64,000 nucleotides of DNA from Eilatimonas milleporae (GCF_003688555.1 NZ_REFR01000009.1:558001-622000); one strand, 5' to 3'. Counted from the first letter of the stretch, positions 39,383-48,856 are shown. Made by a program: numbers and translations. The notes: a model not told the origin generated them from the sequence alone.

Positions 39383-39901
39383 TTATAGATATTTCCTGTC
39401 AATCAGGACAACGGTCGCTTCATTCGTACCGAAATTGCTGCCGTCACCATGGCTGCGATACGCGCAGACACAATTGGCAACGATCTCCGGACCCTCTTTG
39501 GGGGCGGGAGACGGCTTGTTGTCGGCTTTGGCCGGAATAACTTCCCGCACGAAAGGTTGGTAATTCGTCGCGTCCATCGCCTCCCATATCTTTTTGCCGT
39601 CCGCGCCGGAGCCGACATTTAATTTGCATTGTCCGAATGCGGGATGTGAAAATGCGATATGGATTTTGTGTTGGGGCTGAACTCTTCTGCCCAGATATTC
39701 CTCGCATTTAAAGGTAATGTATCCGGACATATGCCCGCTGACGGTTGAGTCCCTTTTATTTAATGCGATGAGTTTTTCTTCACCACGATCGACTTTATAA
39801 TCAACGGGCCAGTCATCGCCACTGTCATGGTATTGGTCCGCGACAAGCTTGTAGCCGGAAAAATTCAGGATCCTGATGGCAATAAGGGCTTGTGTGGTCA
39901 T
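39383..39901 (-). CDS. Possible actinoporin-like beta-sandwich protein
   Basis: A 172-residue protein with no signal peptide. The pattern NFSGYKLVADQYHDSGDDWP, then a G-rich turn, GHMSGYITF and IHIAFSHPAFGQCKLNV resembles the conserved order in actinoporin and fungal lectin folds (N-SG start, Y-x-SG, G-x-G, FSxP). That is a weak visual match only. It lies 4 bases downstream of an unknown gene and next to a MACPF gene, which favours a role as a pore-forming or membrane-binding partner. Base composition is lower in GC than the neighbours. Confidence 0.45.
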   Translation of the reverse strand: MTTQALIAIRILNFSGYKLVADQYHDSGDDWPVDYKVDRGEEKLIALNKRDSTVSGHMSGYITFKCEEYLGRRVQPQHKIHIAFSHPAFGQCKLNVGSGADGKKIWEAMDATNYQPFVREVIPAKADNKPSPAPKEGPEIVANCVCAYRSHGDGSNFGTNEATVVLIDRKYL

Positions 39902-39905
39902 GGCA

Positions 39906-41120
39906 TTATCCTTGGCCGTAAACTATTCTTTCCAGCGCTTTGACATAGGCGTCACCGGAATCATAAAACCTTGCGAATGCGGGTTGAATTCTTGACCCTT
40001 TTCCGAAACTCGCCTCCAAAGGCTGTGTCACACCGTCATTCAACGGCAGGAGATACGGCAAGGCCTTCGGGTATTTTGACGGATCATAGTGGTCCGGAAA
40101 CAGGCAGACGTCATTTCCTTCAATATAACCCTCTGATTTCGATTTGATCTCATAGCCATGATACTTGAAGGGGCTTTTTTTATTGGAAATAACATCCTTC
40201 TCCACCTTGAGGAAAAGCTCGCACCGTTTCGGCTTTGTCCCCTGCTCAGGATTTCCATTTACAGGGGACTGGTCGGGGGCAATCACAAGAAGGTCACGAA
40301 TGACCGCTGACGGCAGGACTTTCAGCGTGTCGAGCCAGGTTTCCGACTCTTTCCGGGGCGGAAGGGTCGCGTGATCGGGCTGCTCGTAATGAACGCTTGT
40401 CGCATTCGTCACGATCGGCAAAGCGGTAAACACATCCGGGCCATGACCATCCGCCAGCAACGCGGCCAGTTGTTTGCCATAGGTACCTCCCCGAGGGGTC
40501 CGGACGAATTTGCGGCCGATCGGGCGTTTGACCTGCGCATGAACAGCCATGCTGAAGTCGCGGCTGGGCTCGACAGGGCCCATGAAGGCCTGCTCGGTTC
40601 CGTGCAGAACGGAAAGTTCACTGCCGGGTTCATGCAACACACCGACAAGACACCCTGTGGGCGAAATCAATCCGGCACGTTCCAGAAGGCGGACGATCCC
40701 ATACCAGTCGGAACGATAAATCGCCGAGGCTTTTATCCGCCCCGCCAGATAATCGGACAGGGCGATCAGATCGCTCCCCTTGGACAAACGGAAATCCCTT
40801 TCCAGACCGGAAGCCGTCGCATCCAGGTGGCCGCTGCCCATCACCGCATTGGAAATCGCCCCGTTCAGCCGTATCAGATCCTTGACGAGAACGGCCTCGC
40901 CGTCGCTCAGCTCCGACAGATCCGCATCGCCGCCACCGGACTGCTGCGAACACAGCTTGAGATAGGACCAAAGCGTCATATAGTCCGCGATCTTACGCAG
41001 CAGCTCCAGGCATCCGACCATCTGCAGATTGTCGATCGGCTCGACCTGAAGCTCCGGGAACAAATCGCTCCAGGGAACGATGTCGTAATCCAGCGTTATC
41101 ACTTCACTGCTGCTGCTCAT
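39906..41120 (-). CDS. Unknown protein of the MACPF island
   Basis: A 404-residue protein with no recognised domain, signal peptide or membrane helix. The N-terminal third is predicted to be helical; a glycine-containing segment GRKFVRTPRGGTYGKQL lies in the middle. The C-terminal part is rich in aromatic residues and prolines. ATG 41120 is preceded by AAGAGGC; a longer frame begins at 41156. It lies between the MACPF and the actinoporin-like genes, all on one strand with short gaps, so the three are likely one operon. Confidence 0.6.
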   Translation of the reverse strand: MSSSSEVITLDYDIVPWSDLFPELQVEPIDNLQMVGCLELLRKIADYMTLWSYLKLCSQQSGGGDADLSELSDGEAVLVKDLIRLNGAISNAVMGSGHLDATASGLERDFRLSKGSDLIALSDYLAGRIKASAIYRSDWYGIVRLLERAGLISPTGCLVGVLHEPGSELSVLHGTEQAFMGPVEPSRDFSMAVHAQVKRPIGRKFVRTPRGGTYGKQLAALLADGHGPDVFTALPIVTNATSVHYEQPDHATLPPRKESETWLDTLKVLPSAVIRDLLVIAPDQSPVNGNPEQGTKPKRCELFLKVEKDVISNKKSPFKYHGYEIKSKSEGYIEGNDVCLFPDHYDPSKYPKALPYLLPLNDGVTQPLEASFGKGSRIQPAFARFYDSGDAYVKALERIVYGQG

Positions 41121-41161
41121 GACCGGCCTCTTTTCAAACGATATGTGAACAGGCAACGCTT

Positions 41162-42775
41162 TCAGGCGTATGTCCCGCGTCTTGCTTTTTCTTTGAAATC
41201 CTCATTTTCCTGAACCAGGTCCGACATCGATAGCGATGTCTTGCGACGCACGGCTTCGGAAAAAGCGCGCGGCCGGTTTGCCGCTCTCTCCTGCGGGGGC
41301 GGCAGCTCCCCTTGCGCGGCGGTCTGCTCCGCCTTTTCAAAAAGGTCGTCGAAGGCTTGACCGGAAAGTTCCATGGCATTCTGTGCCAGTAACTTTCCGG
41401 CTATTTTAAGAAGATCGACATCCTCTGCCGTAAGAGAGACCCGGTCGCCGTTTTTATCTATATAATTACCATCATTAATCTTGGCGATGATCGTTTGCAT
41501 GGCCGTTTGGGCTTCCGTCCCCACTTTGTATTCACGGGGCGAAGGCGCGCTTTCCAGGGCTTTCAGCTCACTCGTTACCAAGGTCTTCAATGCCTGGATG
41601 TCCTGATTTTTTGACACCAGGGACAGGCGCCTGTCTTTCGCGTTTTGCCGCGCACTGTCCGGAATTGTCGGCATGGTCGGCGGCTTTAAAGCGTCTTTGA
41701 TCGGCGATATCTCAACCGTGTTCAGATTGAACGAAGCGGCATCCTTGACCGCGGTATTGATAACGGACAGGGCGTTCTTCAGGGATTCTTCGATGCTGAC
41801 ATTATGGGGATTGGTGACAATCTTATAGTTCACATCATATTGGCTGGTCTTGATCTCGGATTGCTCGGCCTTCTTGTATCCGCCCGAGACAGCCCCCACG
41901 CCCGCATAGCCGGCTTCGGCCTGCATGGCCAGGGACGAGGCCTCTGCGGCGGCATTGGATTTTTGCTGCAACTCAAGAACCAGGAATCCCATCTGGCCCT
42001 TTTTCACCGCCGTGACGACATGGGTGCCGAACCGCTTGTAGAATTGCGACACCAGCCGCGCCTTGCGAAGCTTTTTGTCCGACAGGGCTTTGAGCGTATC
42101 CTCATGCGACTGGGATGTATCCGCCGCCGCGGTCCCGTCGGAACCGGCATCGCCGCCGCCGGCCGTTGCCGCGTCCGAATCCGAGGATTTGCCCCGCATT
42201 TCGATGTTGTGAATTGCAAGATCGAGCGCCCTGATCTGGGCGAGAAGCTCGGAAATCTGCGGCGCGGCCTTTTCCACCATGGCGGCCGCCAATTTGGCGT
42301 CATCGGTCTCGGGGCCGCTTGCACGGGTCTCATCCGCCGGATTGTAAAGCAGCGCTTCCCGATAGGTCCGCGCCACCCCCACAAGCCGGTACACACTGCC
42401 AAAACTTTCGGCTTTATTGGTTTCGCTGGCATGCGCCAGGCTGAGCCCGGCGGTCAGCAGACCGTAGCTCGCCTTCACACCGCCGAATTTCTCGCTTTTC
42501 GACCCTGAGGATGACTTTTCACTCGTACTGATCAGTTTTGCCAGTGTCTCGGATTTGGTCGGCCATTGCTTCCAGCCCGGGATCAACCCATCCGTATTGT
42601 TCTGGCCTTGAGCACTGGCGGCAAAATCACTGGTTCGGTCGAAAACCAGCCGGTCCTTATGGATGAATGTGTTGTGGATCTTGTTGGTCAGGATATTGAC
42701 GCCCTGGCACAACTCCACCTCCGGCACCATGTTTTTCAGCGTTTGCTCGATACGCTCCAGACCGGTTGTCCCCAT
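41162..42775 (-). CDS. MACPF-family (perforin-like) protein
   Basis: A 537-residue protein carrying the membrane-attack-complex/perforin signature FYKRFGTHVVTAVKKG (FGTH at 249-252), followed by alternating-residue strands LVLEL and the glycine-rich AGYAGVGAVSGGYKK. These match the MACPF core up to the second transmembrane-hairpin region. A serine/alanine/glycine-rich insert (residues 196-224) precedes the motif. The C-terminal 150 residues are helical and charged. No signal peptide is visible, as in several bacterial MACPF proteins. GGGGGA lies about 10 bases before the ATG. Likely a secreted or released pore-former. Confidence 0.75.
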   Translation of the reverse strand: MGTTGLERIEQTLKNMVPEVELCQGVNILTNKIHNTFIHKDRLVFDRTSDFAASAQGQNNTDGLIPGWKQWPTKSETLAKLISTSEKSSSGSKSEKFGGVKASYGLLTAGLSLAHASETNKAESFGSVYRLVGVARTYREALLYNPADETRASGPETDDAKLAAAMVEKAAPQISELLAQIRALDLAIHNIEMRGKSSDSDAATAGGGDAGSDGTAAADTSQSHEDTLKALSDKKLRKARLVSQFYKRFGTHVVTAVKKGQMGFLVLELQQKSNAAAEASSLAMQAEAGYAGVGAVSGGYKKAEQSEIKTSQYDVNYKIVTNPHNVSIEESLKNALSVINTAVKDAASFNLNTVEISPIKDALKPPTMPTIPDSARQNAKDRRLSLVSKNQDIQALKTLVTSELKALESAPSPREYKVGTEAQTAMQTIIAKINDGNYIDKNGDRVSLTAEDVDLLKIAGKLLAQNAMELSGQAFDDLFEKAEQTAAQGELPPPQERAANRPRAFSEAVRRKTSLSMSDLVQENEDFKEKARRGTYA

Positions 42776-43230
42776 CCCTCATCATCCCCCGATAAGCAGG
42801 CATCGCCATACGCGCGGTGCGTTTTAGAAACACGTTGTGGTTTGATTCTCTATCCGAATTAGCATTCCTCACGTATTTATACAATTAAAGTTTGATTTCA
42901 AAAATATTTCACGCTCTTAGGGCGATTCTTGATTAGCAGAACAATTTTTCACTTTTCGGATTTTTACGTCTTATGGCACCAAAATATGTTCTTAAAAGTG
43001 TATATAATTCTCTTGAAAAATCTTTTTTGACGTAAAAATTCCGAATATTTGCTCCAAAAACCTCTTCAGGTTTTTTAATGGAAGTTTTTAAGTTGTTTTT
43101 CGGTGAAAAACATGTGCATAGAAAAATACAATTATTAATAAATGTATAAGAAATTTTTAACACCTTAAGCGTTTGTTCAGAGAAACCGTTCCCTTTTTGG
43201 TCAACCCGCCCCGTCATAAGGAGATGACAA
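42776..43230. other. AT-rich intergenic region of the MACPF island
   Basis: About 450 bases, of which 42860-43200 is strikingly AT-rich compared with the GC-rich surroundings (18 of 60 bases are G or C at 43021-43080). It holds long A and T runs and the promoter regions of two divergent genes. A 94-codon open frame on the minus strand lies here but has no family resemblance. The composition suggests horizontal acquisition or silencing by an H-NS-like protein. Confidence 0.6.
43056..43076. terminator. Hairpin with T-run in AT-rich region
   Basis: AAAAACCT (43056-43063) pairs with AGGTTTTT (43068-43075) around a CTTC loop and is followed by a T-run. It is symmetric and could terminate on either strand. 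It lies between divergent genes, so its role is unclear. Confidence 0.45.
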
Positions 43231-43506
43231 ATGGCATACGTCCAAATTTACTTTAATGGCTTCAATGTCGCCCCGCTGGCCTTCACCGGCACAGCAAATA
43301 TCGCCGATGGAGTTGCCGTGCAGGTAACGCCGCAACCTGCACACTGCATATGGGGTGCGGCCCCACACGACTTCACGCACGCGGCAGGAACATTCCGGGG
43401 CAACGAACGCCAGCCGGAAGCGTATCGCATCACACAAGCCGACGACGCGGGGATTGTCTTCACCCCCAATGCCGCTGGAATGCCGACAGTGACCTATCGG
43501 CCATAG
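43231..43506 (+). CDS. Small unknown beta-rich protein
   Basis: A 91-residue protein beginning MAYVQIYFNGFNVAPLAF, with an excellent AAGGAGATGACAA ribosome-binding sequence before the ATG. It alternates hydrophobic and polar residues and has many G, T and P, so it is likely a small beta-sheet protein. There is one cysteine (AHCIWGAAP). No family was recognised. Divergent from the MACPF operon across the AT-rich region; it may belong to the same island as a chaperone, immunity or adaptor protein. Confidence 0.6.
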   Translation: MAYVQIYFNGFNVAPLAFTGTANIADGVAVQVTPQPAHCIWGAAPHDFTHAAGTFRGNERQPEAYRITQADDAGIVFTPNAAGMPTVTYRP

Positions 43507-43676
43507 AGGCAGCGGGACGCAGGAACATATCTGGGAACATATCTGGGGACATATCCGAGCAACGAACACCCGGTCATGGGTGCTTTATGCAAGGGCCTGT
43601 CGGCGGCACGGCCTGTCACGGCCGAACCGCCCCGGCCCGGCACTAAAAGCGGGCCGGCACTCAGGTCTTGTGGCGC

Positions 43677-44705
43677 TCAACCATCACAGTCCCGGACCAC
43701 CTTGACGATCTGCTTGCCCATATTACGGCCCTCATACAGGCGGATCAGCGCTTTCGGCATGGATTCCAGCCCCGTCAGCACATCCTCGCGGTAGGTCAGG
43801 CGGCCGTCGGCGATCCAGCCCGCCATCACCCGTTCGGCTTCCGCGAACAGCGGTTCATAGTCATAGACGAAAAACCCCTGGAACAGGGCCCGCTTGGCGC
43901 CCAGTTCCTCCCAGTTTTTCAGGGCATGGGGACCGTCGCGCAGATATTGCGATATGCGCCCGCAACTGATCACGCGGGCATAGCGCGCCAGTCTCGGCAA
44001 CACCGCATCCAGCACCGCACCGCCCACATTGTCGAAAAAAACGTCCACACCGTCCGGCGCCAGGTCGCGCAGCCGCGCCGTCACATCCTCCGTCCTGTAA
44101 TCAATGGCGGCGTCGCAGCCCAGATCGTCCGTCAGCATGCGGCATTTCTCCGGGCTGCCGGCAATGCCGATCACCCGGCACCCCATCAGCCGCGCCACCT
44201 GCACCGCGATGCTGCCCACACCGCCCGCAGCGCCCGAGACCACACAGGTCTCGCCTGTCCGCGGCCGGCCGATGTCCTTCAACGCGCAATAGGCGGTAAA
44301 CCCGGTGATCCCCAGCACACCCAGCGCCGTGGACAGCGGCGCCGCCGTCTGTTCAACCCGGAACATCAGCGAGCCGGGCGCGCCGTCGGCAACGGCATAG
44401 TCCTGCCAGCCCAGTTTGCCCTGCACCCGCGTGCCCACCGGCCAGTCCGGATTGTTGGAGGCGACGATCACGCCCGCGCCGCGCCCCAGCATCACCTCGC
44501 CGATCTCGACCGCCTTTTCGATCCCGGCGCCGTCGATCATGTAGCGCCGCATCACCGGCGCCACCGACAGATAATGCGTACGGACAAGAAACTGCCCCTC
44601 GCCCGGCACCGGTACCGGCACCGTCCGCATGCGGAAATGATCCTCCCGCACCGCGCCCGTGGGCCGCGCCGCCAGACACCATTGCCGATTGACCGCCTGT
44701 GTCAT
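43677..44705 (-). CDS. Zinc-independent MDR NADP-dependent oxidoreductase
   Basis: A 342-residue medium-chain dehydrogenase/reductase of the leukotriene B4 12-hydroxydehydrogenase/CurA type. It has the N-terminal PVPVPGEGQFLVRTHYLSVAPVMR region, quoted in part as LSVAPVMR, the GITGFTAYCALKDIG segment, and the nucleotide-binding AAGGVGSIAVQVARLMG. Structural zinc cysteines are absent. Such enzymes reduce enones with NADPH. ATG 44705 has a G-rich sequence upstream. It lies 151 bases downstream of the CpeT-like gene on the same strand. Confidence 0.88.
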   Translation of the reverse strand: MTQAVNRQWCLAARPTGAVREDHFRMRTVPVPVPGEGQFLVRTHYLSVAPVMRRYMIDGAGIEKAVEIGEVMLGRGAGVIVASNNPDWPVGTRVQGKLGWQDYAVADGAPGSLMFRVEQTAAPLSTALGVLGITGFTAYCALKDIGRPRTGETCVVSGAAGGVGSIAVQVARLMGCRVIGIAGSPEKCRMLTDDLGCDAAIDYRTEDVTARLRDLAPDGVDVFFDNVGGAVLDAVLPRLARYARVISCGRISQYLRDGPHALKNWEELGAKRALFQGFFVYDYEPLFAEAERVMAGWIADGRLTYREDVLTGLESMPKALIRLYEGRNMGKQIVKVVRDCDG

Positions 44706-44856
44706 GGTTCCCCCCCCCTGAATTCCTGCCCCAGTTCCTGCCTGAGTTTCTGCCCAAGCGACTGTCTCAGTTCCACCCTGACGGACCGCGCCCGGTCGCA
44801 CCGCGACCGCCGGCCTCTCTTCAACCCTGCCACCCATTCTCTTCCCGGTTCCGTTC

Positions 44857-45894
44857 TCAGTCCTGCCTCAGCGTGCAGCTGGCCTGTATCCAGCGCAGAT
44901 TGACGGCGATGCGCGTGCCCTCGGGCTCGGTCCAGGCATAGGACACCGCGCGCGCCTCGCCCTCGCGGTGGATATACAGCACCAGCGAATCGCGGTTGCG
45001 CCCATAGGGCCAGCGCACATTGCGCAGGCGCAGGCCGTATTTGCTTGTGTCGGCCCCACCCGTCTTGGCAACCCAGACGGCGCCGCCCTGATCGTCCGTC
45101 TTCAGACCGGGGTGGAAATCCCAGCCGCCCTCGGCCGCCTCATTGGCCAGGGACACCCAGCAGGAAAAGGGCCGCGCCTTCAGCAGGCGGTATCCGGACC
45201 CGCCCGGCCCGTCCACCGATCCGGCTTCCGGTCCACTGTCCGTATCTGCGGCCATCACGCTGCCATAGGCCGTGGCGCTCAGGAAAAAACGCGTCGGTGT
45301 GCCGCCGACCGCCGGGGTCACGCTGGTACAGGCCCCGGCGCGGGTCTCGCCCAGAAACTGATCGTGCAGGCGGCGCCAGTGGATGGTGCAGTCAGGCGCC
45401 GCCTCACCCGTCCCCGGCAGGGCGTCGCGACCGATAAAACGGTCCTCGACAATCACGCCGGCCGTGTCGTCCGCTCTCAGCACCGACACCCATGCCCCTG
45501 CCGGGGTGTCCGGGTCGCTGCCGGCACTGGCATGGTCTCCCGGATACCGGTGCGTCATCGAAAAAGCGGGACCCGAATCACTTTCGGTCAACGCCGCCAC
45601 CCGGCGCAGCCGCCGTTCGCGTGCCGCCGCCGGGGTGTCCAGTTCCCCCTGGAAATACACCTGTTCCACATTGTCGAAGCTGCCGGCAAACCAGTCCGCC
45701 ATCAGCCGCAAATCCCGGCGCAGAACATCGCCGCCGTCCACGGCATGGGCCGATTGCACCGTGATCAGGTCAAAGACCAGGCCAGAGGTCAGGCCAGAGA
45801 CCAAACCCGTCAGCAACACCGATTTCAGCACACCCGCCAAAACCCGGCGGCCCCTCGGCCTGTGTCCAGTTTTTTCAATTTGCAACATCGACAC
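44857..45894 (-). CDS. Exported CpcT/CpeT-like protein
   Basis: A 345-residue protein with a basic N terminus, a hydrophobic signal segment (LKSVLLTGLVSGLTSGLVF) and probable cleavage after AHA. The mature part has CpeT-like features: LRLMADWFAGSFDNVEQV, the conserved LHDQFLGETRAGAC and a late SCWVSL segment. CpcT/CpeT proteins attach bilins in cyanobacteria; homologues elsewhere, as here, have no known role. Divergent from a TonB receptor gene, with operator site E between them, so it probably belongs to the same regulon. Confidence 0.72.
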   Translation of the reverse strand: MSMLQIEKTGHRPRGRRVLAGVLKSVLLTGLVSGLTSGLVFDLITVQSAHAVDGGDVLRRDLRLMADWFAGSFDNVEQVYFQGELDTPAAARERRLRRVAALTESDSGPAFSMTHRYPGDHASAGSDPDTPAGAWVSVLRADDTAGVIVEDRFIGRDALPGTGEAAPDCTIHWRRLHDQFLGETRAGACTSVTPAVGGTPTRFFLSATAYGSVMAADTDSGPEAGSVDGPGGSGYRLLKARPFSCWVSLANEAAEGGWDFHPGLKTDDQGGAVWVAKTGGADTSKYGLRLRNVRWPYGRNRDSLVLYIHREGEARAVSYAWTEPEGTRIAVNLRWIQASCTLRQD

Positions 45895-45966
45895 GCCCCC
45901 GGATCAAATTTGAAACATTTTGGCAACACCCCTGCAAAGAAAGTGACAGGATACCACTTCAGCAAG

Positions 45967-45986
45967 TTGACATAGAGATATATCAA
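45967..45986. promoter_or_regulatory. Operator site E (TTGACATA-N4-TATATCAA)
   Basis: An 8-4-8 palindrome with arms that match each other at 7 of 8 positions and match site A at 6 or 7 of 8. It lies between the divergent CpeT-like and TonB-receptor genes, 112 bases upstream of the receptor ATG. Confidence 0.65.
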
Positions 45987-46098
45987 TATTAGAAATTATA
46001 TACCAGTGAAAGGGCGTGAGGCGTAATTTTCTTTCTACTGGTGCACTGGGCATAAGCCGTGCCATTGCGGCAAAAACAGAAAACCTGGGTGGGGGAAA

Positions 46099-48561
46099 AT
46101 GACAGGAAAGCAATACCTTATGCGCTCAACCGCTGCGGCCGTCGTCTTGATGGCACCCGCTTACGGCAGCGCGGTTATCGCACAATCGGCCGATACGGAA
46201 GAAACATCGATCACGCTGGAAGAAATCACCGTCACGGCCCGGAAAAGAGAGGAAAGCCTACAGGATACACCTGTGGCCGTGTCCGCTTTTACCGCCGAAA
46301 ATATCCAGAATTTTTCAATGGAATCCATTGATGATATCGCCCGCTACACACCGGGGCTGAGCTTCTCGCGCGCCTTCGGCCGCACGACCGAGCGGCCCGT
46401 TATTCGCGGCGCCGCCAACATCCTGGCCGGCGTCCAGTTCGGCGTGGAAAGCGGCACGGCCTATTTCGTCGACGGCGTCTATTATGCCGGTGATATGCAG
46501 GCGCTCGACCTCGATTCGCTGGAACGGGTCGAAGTGGTCAAGGGCCCGCAATCCGCCCTCTATGGCCGGAACACCTATGCCGGTGCGATCAACTTCGTCA
46601 CCCGTGGCGGCACGGACGAGTTCGAGGGCCGCGTCACCGCCCAGGTCGCCGAACACGACCAGTATGAATTCTACGGCCGCGTGTCCGGCCCCATCGCCGG
46701 CGAAAAACTGACCGGCAGCTTTTCCGCCCGCTACTATGAATATGGCGGCGAATGGATCAACGAGCCGACGGGCGAGACCATCGGCGACGAACAGTCCGTC
46801 AACCTGAACGGCATCATCGACTTCAACCCGAACGATGCCATCAGCATCCGCGCCCGCATGAACTATACCGAGGATGACGACGGCGTCCGCCCCTTCGCCC
46901 TGTTCAAATCCGACAACAACAACTGTTTTCCGGGGCTGCGTTCGAACGCCAATTATGACCCCAATCATCTGGGTTTCCTGAACCCGCCCTTCGGCTTCAT
47001 CTTCGACGGCATCCCGAACAACGACAACCCGAACCAGTATTATTGCGGGGTGATCCCGGCGACCGACGTGGCGACCCAGGATGTGGACGGCGCGCCCTTC
47101 ATCGGGGTGGAACGGGAAATGGTGCTGGGCACGCTGAAAGGCGATTTCGACTTCGCCGACGGCCACACGCTGACCCTGCAATTCGGCTACCGCGATCAGG
47201 ACCGCAAGACCGGGTCTGATTCCGACCATCAGACGGGCAGCCTGAATTTCGTCGCGCTCAGCCCCTTCTTCGCCATCCCGACGACGAACGCCCTGTTCAA
47301 CACATCGGCGCTTGACCGCAGCTGGGATTACAGCTTCGAGGCCCGCGTCCAGTCGCCGCAGGACCGGCCCTTCCGCTGGCTGCTCGGCGTCTTCTATTTC
47401 GATTTCACCCAGGCCAACAATGAAATCGACTTCGCCTTCACCGACGATGAGGATTTCCAGGGGCCGCGCCGCTCCCGCGATACGGTCGAGAACAAGGCCA
47501 TTTTCGGGATGGTCGAATATGACTTCACCGAGGACTTCACCCTGACCGCCGAACTGCGCGTGGCCGAGGAAACCAAAACCCTCCAGCAGTTCGCCACCGC
47601 CATTTCAACCGCCACCTTCGACGGCGAGGCGACATTCGATTCCGTCGCGCCGCGCTTCATCGCCAACTACCGCTTCGACGACGCGGTATCGATGTATGCC
47701 AACTATGCCAAGGGCATCAAGCCCGGCGGCCTCAACGGCGCCACCGGCCTTGAAGTGGACCGCGAAAATTATGACGAGGAAGAATCCGACAACTACGAGG
47801 TCGGCCTGAAAGCGGACTGGTTCGGCGGACGGCTGCGCACCAACATCGCGGCCTTCCTGACCCAGACCAACAATTACCAGCTGACCACCGCCGTGGCCGC
47901 GCCCGGCACCAATGCCGTCACCTCCCTCGTCACCAACCAGGGCGACGCGGAAATCAAGGGGATCGAGATCGACGCCCGCGCCGCCATCACCGAGGACCTG
48001 CAAATCGGCGGCACCTATGCGCTGACCGACGCGGAATTCACCGAAGGGTGCGACGCCTTCCAATATGTCCTGACCTCGGGCGGTTTCCAGATGTCCGCCA
48101 CGCCGAACGTACCGGCCGTGGCCGACGCCCCGGTTCTGCCCGGCGCCGACTGTTCCATCGCCGGCAACCAGATCCCGATGACCTCGCGCCACATGGCCAG
48201 CGCCTTCATCCAGTATGAGCGCCCGGTGCATGAAAACTTCAACTTCTTCTTCATCACCGATTTCAGCCACGAATCGTCAAAATTCGTCCAGGTCCACAAT
48301 GGCAGCGAAACCGGCGACGCCAACATCCTCGGCTTCCGGACCGGCATTCGCGGCGCCACATGGGAACTGGCCGTCTTCGGACGCAACATCACGGATGAGG
48401 ACGCCATCCCGGTCGCGACCCGCTGGTTCGACGTGCGCCAGGGCTTCAACACGGTGGCGCCGGAAGTGGGCGCGGACAACACCTTCCTCGGACCGCGGGC
48501 GCCCTTCGCCAGCTTCCGTCGCGGTGCCCAGTTCGGCTTCCAGCTCAGCTACGATTTCTAA
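46099..48561 (+). CDS. TonB-dependent receptor
   Basis: An 820-residue outer-membrane receptor. The N terminus is a signal peptide (STAAAVVLMAPAYGSAVIAQ), then a TonB-box-like EEITVTARKREESLQDTPVAVS, quoted in part as EEITVTARKREES. The plug has VVKGPQSALYGRNTYAGAIN, and the C-terminal barrel strand ends in FGFQLSYDF with the terminal aromatic expected for BAM-dependent assembly. There is no STN domain, so it is a transporter without sigma signalling. The style resembles receptors for small organic molecules in Sphingomonadales and related groups. A strong terminator follows. Confidence 0.93.
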   Translation: MTGKQYLMRSTAAAVVLMAPAYGSAVIAQSADTEETSITLEEITVTARKREESLQDTPVAVSAFTAENIQNFSMESIDDIARYTPGLSFSRAFGRTTERPVIRGAANILAGVQFGVESGTAYFVDGVYYAGDMQALDLDSLERVEVVKGPQSALYGRNTYAGAINFVTRGGTDEFEGRVTAQVAEHDQYEFYGRVSGPIAGEKLTGSFSARYYEYGGEWINEPTGETIGDEQSVNLNGIIDFNPNDAISIRARMNYTEDDDGVRPFALFKSDNNNCFPGLRSNANYDPNHLGFLNPPFGFIFDGIPNNDNPNQYYCGVIPATDVATQDVDGAPFIGVEREMVLGTLKGDFDFADGHTLTLQFGYRDQDRKTGSDSDHQTGSLNFVALSPFFAIPTTNALFNTSALDRSWDYSFEARVQSPQDRPFRWLLGVFYFDFTQANNEIDFAFTDDEDFQGPRRSRDTVENKAIFGMVEYDFTEDFTLTAELRVAEETKTLQQFATAISTATFDGEATFDSVAPRFIANYRFDDAVSMYANYAKGIKPGGLNGATGLEVDRENYDEEESDNYEVGLKADWFGGRLRTNIAAFLTQTNNYQLTTAVAAPGTNAVTSLVTNQGDAEIKGIEIDARAAITEDLQIGGTYALTDAEFTEGCDAFQYVLTSGGFQMSATPNVPAVADAPVLPGADCSIAGNQIPMTSRHMASAFIQYERPVHENFNFFFITDFSHESSKFVQVHNGSETGDANILGFRTGIRGATWELAVFGRNITDEDAIPVATRWFDVRQGFNTVAPEVGADNTFLGPRAPFASFRRGAQFGFQLSYDF

Positions 48562-48590
48562 CTCTACTTTCCTCCCGAAAGCAGCAAGCG

Positions 48591-48618
48591 GGCCGACGCC
48601 TTGGCGTCGGCCTTTTTT
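48591..48618 (+). terminator. Rho-independent terminator of TonB receptor gene
   Basis: GGCCGACGCC (48591-48600) pairs perfectly with GGCGTCGGCC (48603-48612) and is followed directly by six T residues. It lies 30 bases after the receptor stop codon. Confidence 0.92.
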
Positions 48619-48856
48619 CATGAATTCGGGGGTTTCAAAGCCAAAATTTTCGTAACCTGCGTCCCAGTGCCCATGCCGACGGTCATATGCGTTTTGAAAC
48701 CCGCACCGACCACACCGGCAGACAAACTGGCCACGGGTCCACCCCAAGTCCCCCGTCGTTCAGAACAAAGGACATTCTGCCCATCGAGGCAACGTTTGCC
48801 CTGTATGGGTCATGTCTTTAGACGTCACCGGGCATCCACATGAGACAAAATCGGGG

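Noticed and set aside
42933-43217. A 94-codon minus-strand frame in the AT-rich region
   Set aside because: No ribosome-binding site or family features; it spans a symmetric hairpin and lies in promoter DNA.
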